Assembly: GCF_030384665.1 (NCBI RefSeq)
Contig: NC_083679.1
Coordinates: 1 to 64,000, forward strand
DNA length: 64,000 nt
Reading direction: 5' to 3'
Origin: Lodderomyces elongisporus
Taxonomy: Eukaryota > Ascomycota > Pichiomycetes > Serinales > Debaryomycetaceae
The notes beneath the pieces are model-generated. The model ran no database searches and was not told the origin of the DNA. It saw only the letters and a program-made list of their open reading frames with translations. How positions within the stretch are numbered: the stretch's first letter is position 1; the number at the start of each line of letters is the position of its first letter. This document shows, piece after piece, positions 52,482-62,448 of the stretch. The position numbers and the translations under genes were made by a program.

Positions 52482-54491
52482 CTAAGCATCTAAGTTTAAG
52501 CTCTCTAACATAGTGTCTACAATCTCGATATCCCGTTCGTATTTCACAACCGCGCTTTGGTACAATTTGATATTCTCTGAATGCCAATCTCTTCCAAAGG
52601 ATAATGGATCAAATGTCTCGTTATCCTGACTTATTGCATACTTTTTGGTTAAATAGTATCGAATATCATCAACCAACTCAATCGTATCGGTATCTTGACG
52701 CTCTTGAATCCTTGCTGCAGAGTCCTGAATTAAAGAGGCTAGTCTTTGCTTTTCATGTTCGTCTTTGAAAATGTACTGTAAGTTATGAGCAATCATCTTT
52801 GTTACATGTTGTTCAAGTTTGTCACATCTGGTTTGCCACGCCACGCGGATTAAATCGTAAGCATCGTGGTCGAGTTCATCAGAGAGCAGCTGAAACTCTG
52901 CATAGTCTAGTTTAGAGAAATAGGAACTGACTCGAACAGCACACATGGTTTTCAACCTGTCTAGAAGTAGTTCGTCTGCCGTGTAAAGAAGCTCAATTAG
53001 ATGCTTCAAATGCATCTCCTTAACATCATCGTGGTAAAGGTATGAAAGTACCATATTTGCAACTTCTTGTGTCGCAATACTGCTGGAAAGCTGCAAGAAT
53101 GGAAGATGTTCATCTTCAAAAGCCGGACGATTAACAATTTTGATTAACCCTTCTGTATAAAGTGACGACTTCTTTTCATGTGCAGAGGATGCGGAGAATC
53201 CAACTTTGAACATTGTGTCAAAGTATTCTGACCTTGCTAAGATGGATTTGTTTCCTGGGTAATAAAATACTGATTCAGTGGCCAAGTCTATAATGCCAAG
53301 AACCACATCGGGGATTGAAGGTTGTTGCAAGAAATGGGCACGATCTTTTTGTGACAAATACGACAGACAATCAATATCTTCAAAATCCACCTCTTGGTCA
53401 AAGTTTAGTGGTACTTGAACACTAGTCAGAAGAATATTTTCAGCGAGAAAGATGTCCAAGTCTTTGCGTGCCTTTTCAACAAAAGTGATTGCCAAATTGT
53501 GCTTGATTTTATACTGTTCTTTTTTACTTTGGGCTTTGGCAATTTCGTCTAGACCCTCGACCAAATCTTGAAGTTGGTATTCTTTTGCCAAGTCTCTGAC
53601 TTTTTTTTGGATTGATTTGTCAGTGAGAGCCATTGAACTAGTCCTAAGGTACAAGTAGTCCACAATTACTTGAAATGCTTCAATCGTCACTGATTTGGGG
53701 AGGGTTACTACAACTTTATCCTTCCAATCACCAGAAAGAAGTTTGCGTTTGAAAAAGGGACTTCTCGCAGCTAGCAAGAATCTGTGCAAGCCAATATATT
53801 CCTGTTGCAGTTCCTGTTCGAATTCAAGTTCAGGTTCAAGTACCTTATTCTCTTTCTCATCACCACTAACATGAGTCGCTGGCTCTTCCAGTTGAATCTT
53901 GAAAAGAATATCTTTTTCTGCGCTTGAGTTGAGTAAAGAGGCGATATGAGCAGCAAAGGGCTGGTTGACATCTACTGCCTTTGAGATGTCAAAACTCACC
54001 AAAAGATCTCTAATTTCATCGGTTAATGCACCATAAACACATCTTGCACCTTCAAAAGTGTCTCTATCACAAACTGCGCCACGCTGAAGTAGGAGTTCGA
54101 CAATTTTAATATGGCCACACAATGAGCTTAGGATCAATGGTGAATTATCGTATTCATCCACCTGATTGATATCTAGATTGGGAGTACTAAGAAGAGAGTC
54201 AACAGCTTCAAAATCTCCAGTTCGGCACGCTAGACATATCCTGGCAAACGCGTGTTTTGCTGGTGTCAAACCATCGTCATCTTCTCTATCATCACCACCA
54301 GTAGCTCTAGTCGTAGTGGCAGTGGCAGCGGTAGTAGTAGTAGTGGTAGTAGTAAAAGAAGAAGATGGTTGCCCATTTGTCGAAGGTGGCGATGTTGATG
54401 AAAATGGGCGGTTTTCAAAGTCGCCATCTCCGTTTGCGGAAGATAGCAGTTCGCTTGAATTTGAGTGCTCTTCGTGCTGTTCTAGTGACAT
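52482..54491 (-). CDS. Ankyrin and double BTB/POZ protein (YIL001W-like)
   Basis: A 669-aa soluble protein. A Ser/Thr-rich N-terminus (polyThr about 48-56) precedes two ankyrin units (about 77-150; ICLACRTGDFEAVDSLL, SPLILSSLCGHIKIVELLLQRGA). Then comes BTB domain 1 (about 190-310), split by an acidic insert (EPELEFEQELQQE) before GLHRFLLAARSPFFKRKL. A helical linker follows, and BTB domain 2 (about 400-560) includes SEYFDTMFKVGFS and EVANMVLSYLYHDD. The same ankyrin-BTB-BTB order is found in yeast YIL001W and animal ABTB1, usually discussed as possible Cul3 substrate adaptors. Substrate and role here are unknown. Confidence 0.88.
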   Translation of the reverse strand: MSLEQHEEHSNSSELLSSANGDGDFENRPFSSTSPPSTNGQPSSSFTTTTTTTTAATATTTRATGGDDREDDDGLTPAKHAFARICLACRTGDFEAVDSLLSTPNLDINQVDEYDNSPLILSSLCGHIKIVELLLQRGAVCDRDTFEGARCVYGALTDEIRDLLVSFDISKAVDVNQPFAAHIASLLNSSAEKDILFKIQLEEPATHVSGDEKENKVLEPELEFEQELQQEYIGLHRFLLAARSPFFKRKLLSGDWKDKVVVTLPKSVTIEAFQVIVDYLYLRTSSMALTDKSIQKKVRDLAKEYQLQDLVEGLDEIAKAQSKKEQYKIKHNLAITFVEKARKDLDIFLAENILLTSVQVPLNFDQEVDFEDIDCLSYLSQKDRAHFLQQPSIPDVVLGIIDLATESVFYYPGNKSILARSEYFDTMFKVGFSASSAHEKKSSLYTEGLIKIVNRPAFEDEHLPFLQLSSSIATQEVANMVLSYLYHDDVKEMHLKHLIELLYTADELLLDRLKTMCAVRVSSYFSKLDYAEFQLLSDELDHDAYDLIRVAWQTRCDKLEQHVTKMIAHNLQYIFKDEHEKQRLASLIQDSAARIQERQDTDTIELVDDIRYYLTKKYAISQDNETFDPLSFGRDWHSENIKLYQSAVVKYERDIEIVDTMLESLNLDA

Positions 54492-55984
54492 GAGATAGTC
54501 TTTGACATCTGCTGCTTTGCCATTAGAACTTGGTGGTTACAATTTTACGCAAAAAATGGTCAAGAAATTATACACTACAAAACCCATTAGAATTGCGGAG
54601 CCACAAGTGAAAATAAAGCACATCGGCTCTTTCTGATTTCTGATTTCTAATTTATATTTTTTTTTTAATTTTTAATTTTTTTTTTTTTTTAATTTTTAAT
54701 TTTTAATTTTTAATTTTTCAAAAGTTTTTTGGAATTCGCTACCATCGACAAATGCTCAAACAATAAAAAAGTTGATCATATTATATCATAACTCACCATC
54801 TCATTGAGAGGTTATATATTGTTTGCAATAGAAAAAAATTAAAGAGGGATGGAGTTAATTTTTAATCTTATTACACTAGGAGCCCAAAAGTTCAACTCAA
54901 TTGTTGTTGTTACCCCCCTCCTTCCTTTTTTCCTGTTTGTTCTATTCTTCTTCTTTTGTCTTTTTCTTCTACTTTTTTTTCACCAGTTTTCGTTTCGATT
55001 TGTACGTTTGTCAATCCATAAAGGTATAATATGATCTACTATTTCCCAAATTTCATTTTTTTCTATGTTTCCATTTCTCCATTTCTCCATCTCTCTATTT
55101 CTTAACGAAGCAATGACCTACAGGCAATCCTTCTACATACATTTAAGCCAAGATGATTGACGACTAATAAACAAAACTTTACACACCTTTGATATAACTT
55201 ACTCATGGTTTTGATCTACATCAACACTCATTATTAATAAAGTCTATTTCTTTAGGTGGCACAATTTTTTTCCATTATAAGGGATTTTCAATGCTACCAA
55301 ATTTAAAGTTAACTTGTTTTTGTTTCTGTTTTTTTGATGCCGTTCATGGCTTTTTGATCAATCAATGAATCAAACTATCATGAAGAATGAAAATTCAAAT
55401 TCTTAAAGAGACAACCACTATTGTCAAGAATCCATATGCTTTTAAGTTGCTTTTAAATCACTTTGAATTTGAGGAAAAAAAAAAACCAAAGGAAAACCTC
55501 CACACTGCCACCACCTCAATCACCAGGCCATGTTCATGCAACAAAAATTACGTTTCTTTCTTTTCCTTTTCCTGTTCCTTTTCCTTCTCTGTTCTGTTTT
55601 TCTCTTTTCAAATTAGGTTGTGTTTTTTCCTTTTTTTTTCAAATTGTAATATACTTTATTTGCACTTTTTTGTACTTGCAATACTCTAGCAAACAAACCC
55701 TGCATCAGCTGCTAAACGAGGGTTCTCTCTAACAAATGTGTGGAATTTAGTATGCAACTAACCCGCCATATCAAGAGTCCACTTGGGAGAATAAACACTA
55801 TCAACCAATATATATATATATCAGAGTTTCTTGATCCTGATTCTCTATAATATTGAAACAAATAGACTAAATTTTTACTTCATACCACTTATTTCCATCC
55901 TCAATTTATCCTCAATTTATCCTCAATTTATCCTCAATTTATCCTCGATTCAAATCAGTGCAAATCAAATTTATTAATAGAGTG
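54492..55984. other. 1.5-kb divergent region ankyrin-BTB/GRE2-like
   Basis: It contains a long T-run with repeating TAATTTT units (54655-54720), other pyrimidine-rich stretches, a TA microsatellite at about 55809-55822 and an 11-bp repeat just before the GRE2-like ATG (separate entry). No gene is supported. Confidence 0.55.
55899..55942 (+). repeat. Four 11-bp CCTCAATTTAT repeats in the GRE2-like leader
   Basis: Four exact tandem copies and a fifth degenerate one, ending about 40 bp before the ATG at 55985. They probably lie within the core promoter or 5' UTR. Confidence 0.85.
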
Positions 55985-56995
55985 ATGTCTGAAACTGCAG
56001 AAACTGTGATTGTTACCGGAGGAACCGGATACATTGGCCAGCACATTGTTGCCGAATTGCTCAAGGATGGATACAAAGTTGTTGCAATTGTTCGTTCGGC
56101 ACAAGCAAGTTTAAACCTCATTAAACTATTCAACCATCCATACTTGTCGACTCAAGTTGTTGAGCAATTGGATAAACCCAAATCGATTGACTTTGTTTTA
56201 AAACAACACAAAGAAGCTACCGCTTTTATTGCTTCCGCCGCCGTTGTCAAATTTGATGCTCAAGATCAAGAAGAAGAAGTCTTGAAGCCAAGTCTTGCCA
56301 TCATTGAAAACACATTGAAATCAATTCATCATTATGGCGAGCAGATTAAAAGAGTCGTGTTGACATCTTCAACCGCGGCAATTGTTGGCCCCGATAAGGC
56401 ATTCAGTGCCACAGCTGAGTATTCCGAGGATGACTGGTCACCTTTGACTTATGAGGCCGGCAAAGCAAATGGAACCATGGCTTATTTCACTTCGAAGAAA
56501 TTGAATGAAGAATATGCTTGGAAATACATCAAGGAAGAAAAGCCGCATTTCGATCTTGTTTCCGTGAACCCGGCATTAATTCTTGGCCCCGTAACTTTTG
56601 CAAGCGAGGTTAGCTTGGAGAAATTTCCATCTACAACTGGTATGATTGGAGGTTTATTGCATTTGCAAAAGGATAGTTATGTTACCGAACTCCAATCTGG
56701 CGCCATCGATGTCAGGGACGTTGCGAAAGTCCACGTTTCTGTGATCAAGAACCCCAAGGCTTCAAATCAAAGATTGTTGCTCGAAGCATACAAGACTACC
56801 AATCCAAACATGATCAACATCATCAAAAACAATTTCCCCGAATACAACGACAAGTTACCCGACGTCGCACCTGATTCTGAGTCCGATTTTAAACTTCCAT
56901 CGGACACCAAAACAAAAGAAATTTTGGGAATCAAACACTATGAATACACATTGGAGCAATCTGTTGTTGATTTGGTCAAGCAGATTTTGAAATAG
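55985..56995 (+). CDS. GRE2: NADPH-dependent aldehyde/ketone reductase, GRE2 family
   Basis: A 336-aa extended short-chain dehydrogenase, close in size to S. cerevisiae Gre2 (342 aa), which reduces methylglyoxal, isovaleraldehyde and other carbonyls. The N-terminal Rossmann motif is VTGGTGYIG (G12-x2-G15-x2-G18). R47 after the second strand fits NADP preference. The catalytic set is TSS (S128/S129) and Y167-x3-K171. The substrate side carries VNPALILGP, as in the family. Candida species have several paralogues, so the symbol marks the family, not strict orthology. The true start is the ATG at 55985; an upstream in-frame GTG is not used. Confidence 0.88.
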   Translation: MSETAETVIVTGGTGYIGQHIVAELLKDGYKVVAIVRSAQASLNLIKLFNHPYLSTQVVEQLDKPKSIDFVLKQHKEATAFIASAAVVKFDAQDQEEEVLKPSLAIIENTLKSIHHYGEQIKRVVLTSSTAAIVGPDKAFSATAEYSEDDWSPLTYEAGKANGTMAYFTSKKLNEEYAWKYIKEEKPHFDLVSVNPALILGPVTFASEVSLEKFPSTTGMIGGLLHLQKDSYVTELQSGAIDVRDVAKVHVSVIKNPKASNQRLLLEAYKTTNPNMINIIKNNFPEYNDKLPDVAPDSESDFKLPSDTKTKEILGIKHYEYTLEQSVVDLVKQILK

Positions 56996-57351
56996 CTTTA
57001 GTCTAATAAGTCTTTCAACATATGTGTACATATACATATACATATATATATATAAATAAATAGACAAGATTTTCAATTACAAGGTTCTCTAGTAATATTC
57101 AGTTCTTTCCTCTGTTCATAACAATACACTCTAATCTTTGATATGAAAAATTGATAATTAATAATTAACGCGTAAAACTATTCTGTAAATATAAAACTTT
57201 AACTAATACAAAAAACTTATGAAAAAAATTGATAAAAAAAAGATAATAATAATAATAAAAAAATATAATCAACGAAAAGCAAAGCATTGTAAAGCAAATG
57301 TTTTTAATAAAGAAACAAAGTTACCGACCTAAGTCCAACTCTTTTTGAGGA
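56996..57351. other. Convergent intergenic region
   Basis: 356 bp of AT-rich 3' flank shared by the GRE2-like gene and the large disordered protein gene. It has TA and AAT microsatellites (57030-57060 and 57244-57262). No gene seen. Confidence 0.6.
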
Positions 57352-60300
57352 CTACTCCTCATAAGAGTTTACGAAATACTTCATCATCTTTTGTTTAAAC
57401 TTGCTGGGCTTTTTCTCTTTCTTTTCCTTGGTCTTGCCTTTCTCTTTCTTTCCTGTCTTGTCATTAACAACAACAACATCTTCTCCTTCTATGCCCGCCC
57501 CGCTTCCAGAAACACCACCAATATTCGTGCCTGCGCCTACTGGCTGATGAGCTTCTGCATCGTGAGTTGATTGCGTAGTGGGCACTGTATCAGCACTGGC
57601 CTGCACAGAATCAGTACTTCTTTCAGCCTCGTCAACAGTTAAAAAAGTATCTTGTTGTTGAGGTGTTTGAGTGGATCGCACCTGCTGCTGCTGCTGTTGC
57701 TGTTGCTGTTGCTGTTCTTTGGATAAAGCAAGGTTGTTAAACTGCTTGTTACCATTTATCTGCTTTCCATTTGGTGCATCTCTCTTGATGAACTGTGATC
57801 CAGCAACACTCTCGTTTACCTTTGGTGCTGTAACACCTGGTGCATTCTTTTTGACAAATGCCAGCGACTTGACCTCATTATGATGGTATTGTTGAGGCTG
57901 CTGTTGTTGCTGATTTTCTTGAAAATTTGGTTTAGGCTGATATTGTTGTTGCTGTTGTTGTTGTTGTTGTTGTTGATTTTGCAAATCGTCAAGATCTTTT
58001 CTAGGTGGAACAACCACTTCATCTTGTGGCAAATCTTTTCTTGGTGGAACATCATCAACATCTCCATCAACCACAGGCTCTTCCACAATTATGGCATCCA
58101 CTATTCCCGCACCTTCAAGGGTTTGATCAGAAATAGGAGATCCGCTGATTATGGGAGTTCCATGTTCATCAACATCTGCACGTGGTGGCACATCATCCTC
58201 AACCAGAACCAAACCTTCATCAATTACTGCGACTAAATCTTCTTTATTACCATCACCATTTTTTTCGCCCAAATCAGTTGCAGTTGAAAGGTGTTCGTAG
58301 CTTTTAAAGGATGGCTCGTTAGTAGAATGGTCCTCCTCTTCCTCTTCTTCTTTGTCATCATCATCATCATCATCATTGATTTCATTCAACTGTGGAACCG
58401 ATACTCGAGACACATCATCATTTTTATTTTGGGTCGCACCAAAATGTCCCTCTTCTGCCTTTGATCCAGCTTCTACACCTGCAATACCTGCAGCAGCAAT
58501 CACAGGAGCAGCATCATAAACTGAGTTTCTCGGTTTGCTGCTCAAGTTTGGCAGTGGGTAATATTGATCTGGAAGTGGGGTATTCGATGCACTCTGAATC
58601 GTCGTAGATGCGAGACCTGTCGAGGATGAAGCTGGAGCATTAGCCGTAGCATTAGCATTAGCATTAGCATTAGCATTAGCAGGAGTAGGGACAGTTCTAC
58701 TTCCCAAATCGGATTCGTTTAATGCTGGTTTTTCATTGTCTTCAATTTTATCACCGTCTTCGACGTGATGGCCCTCATGTGAATAGTTTCTTGGCACAGA
58801 AATTTTGTAAAACTTTTCATCATCTAACGCATCACCACTTTCTTCCAGACCAGAACCACGAAACTCGTCATTTACAACGATTGGAACAGCAGGACTCAAA
58901 TAAGCAGGCTCACTCAATTGAGTATCATTCGACAAACTAACACCAGTAGTAGAAATAGTTGCATCGGTTTCATTTACTGCTGTCGGTTGCTTTTTTGATC
59001 CACTGACTGATGTAGTGTCATTTACTATAGGCTGTGGACTTGCCAACCGTGGATCTAATGACTTTTGACCAGGACTTGCGACAGATTTATTTGTCTCCTT
59101 CACAACCTCTTGTTTTTGCGGAGTCGTAATACGCTCAAGCGGTTGCGTATTATAAACTGCTCCAACTGGTTGAGTTTTGCTCACAGTCTGTGTAGGTGGC
59201 GTCCTAGCAGGTTGGACACTACTATTAGTGGTATTAGCAATAACAGGTTTGCTAGCCCCATTTGTATCCATACCAGTTCCAGTTCCAGCACTAGCGTTAA
59301 CTCCAGTACCAGCGACATCACTAGCAATGACTGGTGATGCAAATGCACCGTGTTTGAAATCAACGGGCTCCGAAATACTTGGTTTTGTGTTGGCACCTTC
59401 TTTTGATGCAATGGTTTCCAGTTGACTTTGGCGTCTTTTCTTTCCAAATAAACCACCAAACAACTTTCTATCCTTCTTCTTTGCATCCTTTGCATCTTTT
59501 GCATCCTTTTGCGCTTGCTTCTCAGCTTGTTTTTCGGCTTTCGCATACTCTTTCTCGGCCCTCTTTTCATTCTCCGCACGTTCTTTTATTAATCGCTTCT
59601 CCTCCTCTTCATGTTCCTTAACAACTCTTTTCTGTTCATTTTCCTTAGCCTTCAATTGTTCTTTCACTTTATTACGTTTGTCCTTCTCACGTTCTTCAAC
59701 AAGTCTTTTTTCCTCCTTGGCACGTTCTTTACGATTGGCTGATACGGCAGGCGCATCCCTCATGGAATACATCTTAAACTGTTCATGGTGATTACTATAT
59801 TCGTAATTTGCTGGCACAGCTTGACCGGCACCACTTGTACCACTTGCACCACCCACGCCTTGTAATTCTTCTGGCTGCGAGTTCTGTTGACCTTCTTCAG
59901 CAACATTATTGTTTTGAACTGGAGACAATGCCGTCGCAGGTGCCGATTGAGGTGCTGCGAGAGATCCAGTTACAACTTGCAGTTGCTGTTCAGTCGAATA
60001 ATCCCTGGATTGAGCACGCTGTTTTCTTGGACTCAATGATAAAAATCCAAACTTCTTTTTCTCTTGTTGTGGTTCATATTGCTGTGGCTGCATATTAGGT
60101 GTTGGAGCACCGGCGTTGAAACTAGATGATTGTGGTAATGGAGGTTGTTGTTGAGGTTGTTGTTGTGCTTGTGTTTGTACTTGTGTTTGTGTTTCTGTTT
60201 GTGATGGTGGTGGTGGTGGCACTTGACCAGGATCACGATCACCGTAAACGTTTCTGTATGCCGCTTGCATTGCAGCCGCATAAAAGTCTGGCGATACCGT

Positions 60301-62448
60301 ATTAGATGTTCTAGTACCTGAAGAAGTTTTTGATTTATTATTTGAAATATGTTGGTGAGGTGAAGATGTCGAATTTCCTGTAGAGATGGTTTTATTCACT
60401 GGAACAGGAATTGTTTCTACATGATCATCGAACTTGATTGAACTTCCCGAAGATTGACCAAAGCTAGTTCTATCCCTGGATTGAGAGGGAGAAGTAAAAC
60501 GTCCTGCGAGGCCAACTTTAGGAGAAGGTGCACTAGCAGGATTTGTCAAAGGACTCCTTGGAGATCTCAATGTTCTAACCTGCTGCTGCTGTTGTTGTTG
60601 TTGTTGATAATGTTGTTGTTGATAATGTTGTTGTTGTGGTGGTGGTGGTTGTGGTGCGTAACGTTGTTGCTGTGAAGTCGTATCAGCCAAATTCTTATAT
60701 GGGTGGTTCGAAGCAGAGGCTTGGGGTTGCTTGCTTGGAGAGTTTGCGTGCACTGCAGCCGATGCAGCTGATGCAGCCGCTGCTGCTGAGTTCTGTTTCG
60801 CAGAAGGAGATGTTGGTACAACTTCCCTTTCAGTTGGGCGGTCCTCGACTCTTGTTTTCAAAATTGATCTTAATGGTTGACCCCGACTGTCCAAAGAAGA
60901 CGTTCTATCTTGAGAAGGAAGGAATGCCTTGGGCGGTTCAAAAGCTTCTCCCAACGCCTGGTGTGGAGCTGCTTGGTCAGCATTGAGAGTGTCGTCAATA
61001 TCATCATCGCCATCAAATGTTGTTTCTTGAATGCTATCAAGGTTACCATTCCCATTCCCATTATTAATTCCACTTGCGCCTCCAGTCCAGTTTTCACCAT
61101 TTCTTTGCTCTTCATCAGTATTCAATTTGAGTGCGTTTCCTCTCGACTCAGGTTCATCTACTTGGTAGTCATAATCAAAGTTTTGCAAGTCTTCGTCAAT
61201 CTTGCTCAAACTGATGGGTATCTGCGTTAATGAGTTATTTCTGTAATTTGCTGAGCTAAGCGAGTTGTTTCTTGAATTGCTTCTGGAAATGTTTTTAGTA
61301 GAGGTTTCAACAATATTTGAACCATCTGGGAAAGTCTTAATTGTCTTTGTAGTGATAGATTGTACTCTTCCGTGAGCATCAACAACTTTTGTTGTTGTAG
61401 TAGTTACTACAAATTCTTCTTCTTCTTCTTCTTCTTCGTCGTTGTCCTGCTCTTCTTCCTCCAAACCTTGCTCTTCCCCTTGGCCCACTAACCTTTCATC
61501 GCCGTATCGTGCATTTCCCCTTCTGCCAAGACTTCCTGCTCTTTGTTTTGCCCCTGCTGCTCTTCTTTGTCCTGAAATGTGTTCACCATTGTGGTCATAG
61601 TAAAGTTCATCTTCGGTCTCTTCAGGCAAATAACTACCATACTGTTGCTGTTGATGTTGGTGTTGCTGGTGTTGATTTTGATTTTGATTTTGATTTTGTT
61701 GCGAATTGTAAAGGTTGCTGTGCCTTTGCTGCAATTGGTTGTGGCTCAATTGGCTGCTTCTGGTTAAACTTCCTCTACTTTGTAGTGATGCTGCAGTTAA
61801 ACTATTTGATCGTCTCGAAACGCCCACTCTTGATTGTACAGGGTTGTATGATGCCAGTGGGTTGTAAGTGTATTGTCTCAACGAATTTGCTCTACCGCTT
61901 GAACTCAATGAATTTGATCTTGCAACTGCTCCATATTGTCTTTGCGCAGCTGTTCTATTGAATTGGTTAGGATTGTTTTGCACAGGACTACTATGAAGTC
62001 TCAATGCAGCGGCAGCAGCCTGTCCAGCACTGGTCATGGATTTTGTTCGTTCATTTTGAGAGTTTACGGGTAATCCGGCATGTTGCGTTTGTTGATGGTA
62101 TGTGTTGAGGTCATGAGCATACTTGCTGAATCCTTGATAGGAGTCTGATCTTCTCTATTATAATTAAAAAGTTAGTAAACTAGTTAAATGGAAATTTTCT
62201 TTGGGTCATATAATGATGAGATAACCAATTGGCGGGGGGGGGGGGGGTGATTTGATTGGAGCAAAAATAACATTGTATTTTCATTTCCCTCACTGAGATA
62301 GATTAAGCAAGTTAAATTTACTCAATCAAAGTGCCGGTTGGTAAAATAAAAACTAATGTGATGATAAACAAGATAATAGTATGGAAAAATATAAACAAAC
62401 AACTGGGGTTGATTGATTGACACATACTCTTCTATCGAATAAACCCAT
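57352..62448 (-). CDS. Large disordered protein, possibly Epo1-like, two exons
   Basis: Spliced gene: exon 1 62428-62448 (7 codons, MGLFDRR), exon 2 57352-62154; 1607 aa. The upstream part of exon 2 reads RRSDSYQGFSKYAHDLNTYH and joins in frame to the downstream ATG at 62037, which would otherwise be taken as the start. Most of the protein is Gln/Ser/Asn-rich and disordered. Notable parts are an acidic run before VVTTTTTKVVDAHGRVQSIT (a beta-rich conserved-looking segment near residue 260), a Lys/Glu coiled coil (KERAKEEKRLVEEREKDKR, about 820-920), repeated PPRKDL/PPRADV motifs near the C-terminus, and a basic end KPSKFKQKMMKYFVNSYEE. Layout and ends suggest the fungal Epo1/YMR124W polarity family, but I hold that loosely. 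Confidence 0.85.
62155..62427 (-). other. 273-bp intron of the large disordered protein gene
   Basis: On the minus strand: donor GTATGT (62427-62422), branch site TACTAAC (62177-62171), acceptor TAATAG ending at 62155, giving 17 nt from branch A to acceptor. A 14-base homopolymer (G on the plus strand, 62234-62247; C in the transcript) lies between donor and branch. Splicing at the first AG keeps the frame; the next AG, two bases on, would not. Confidence 0.9.
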
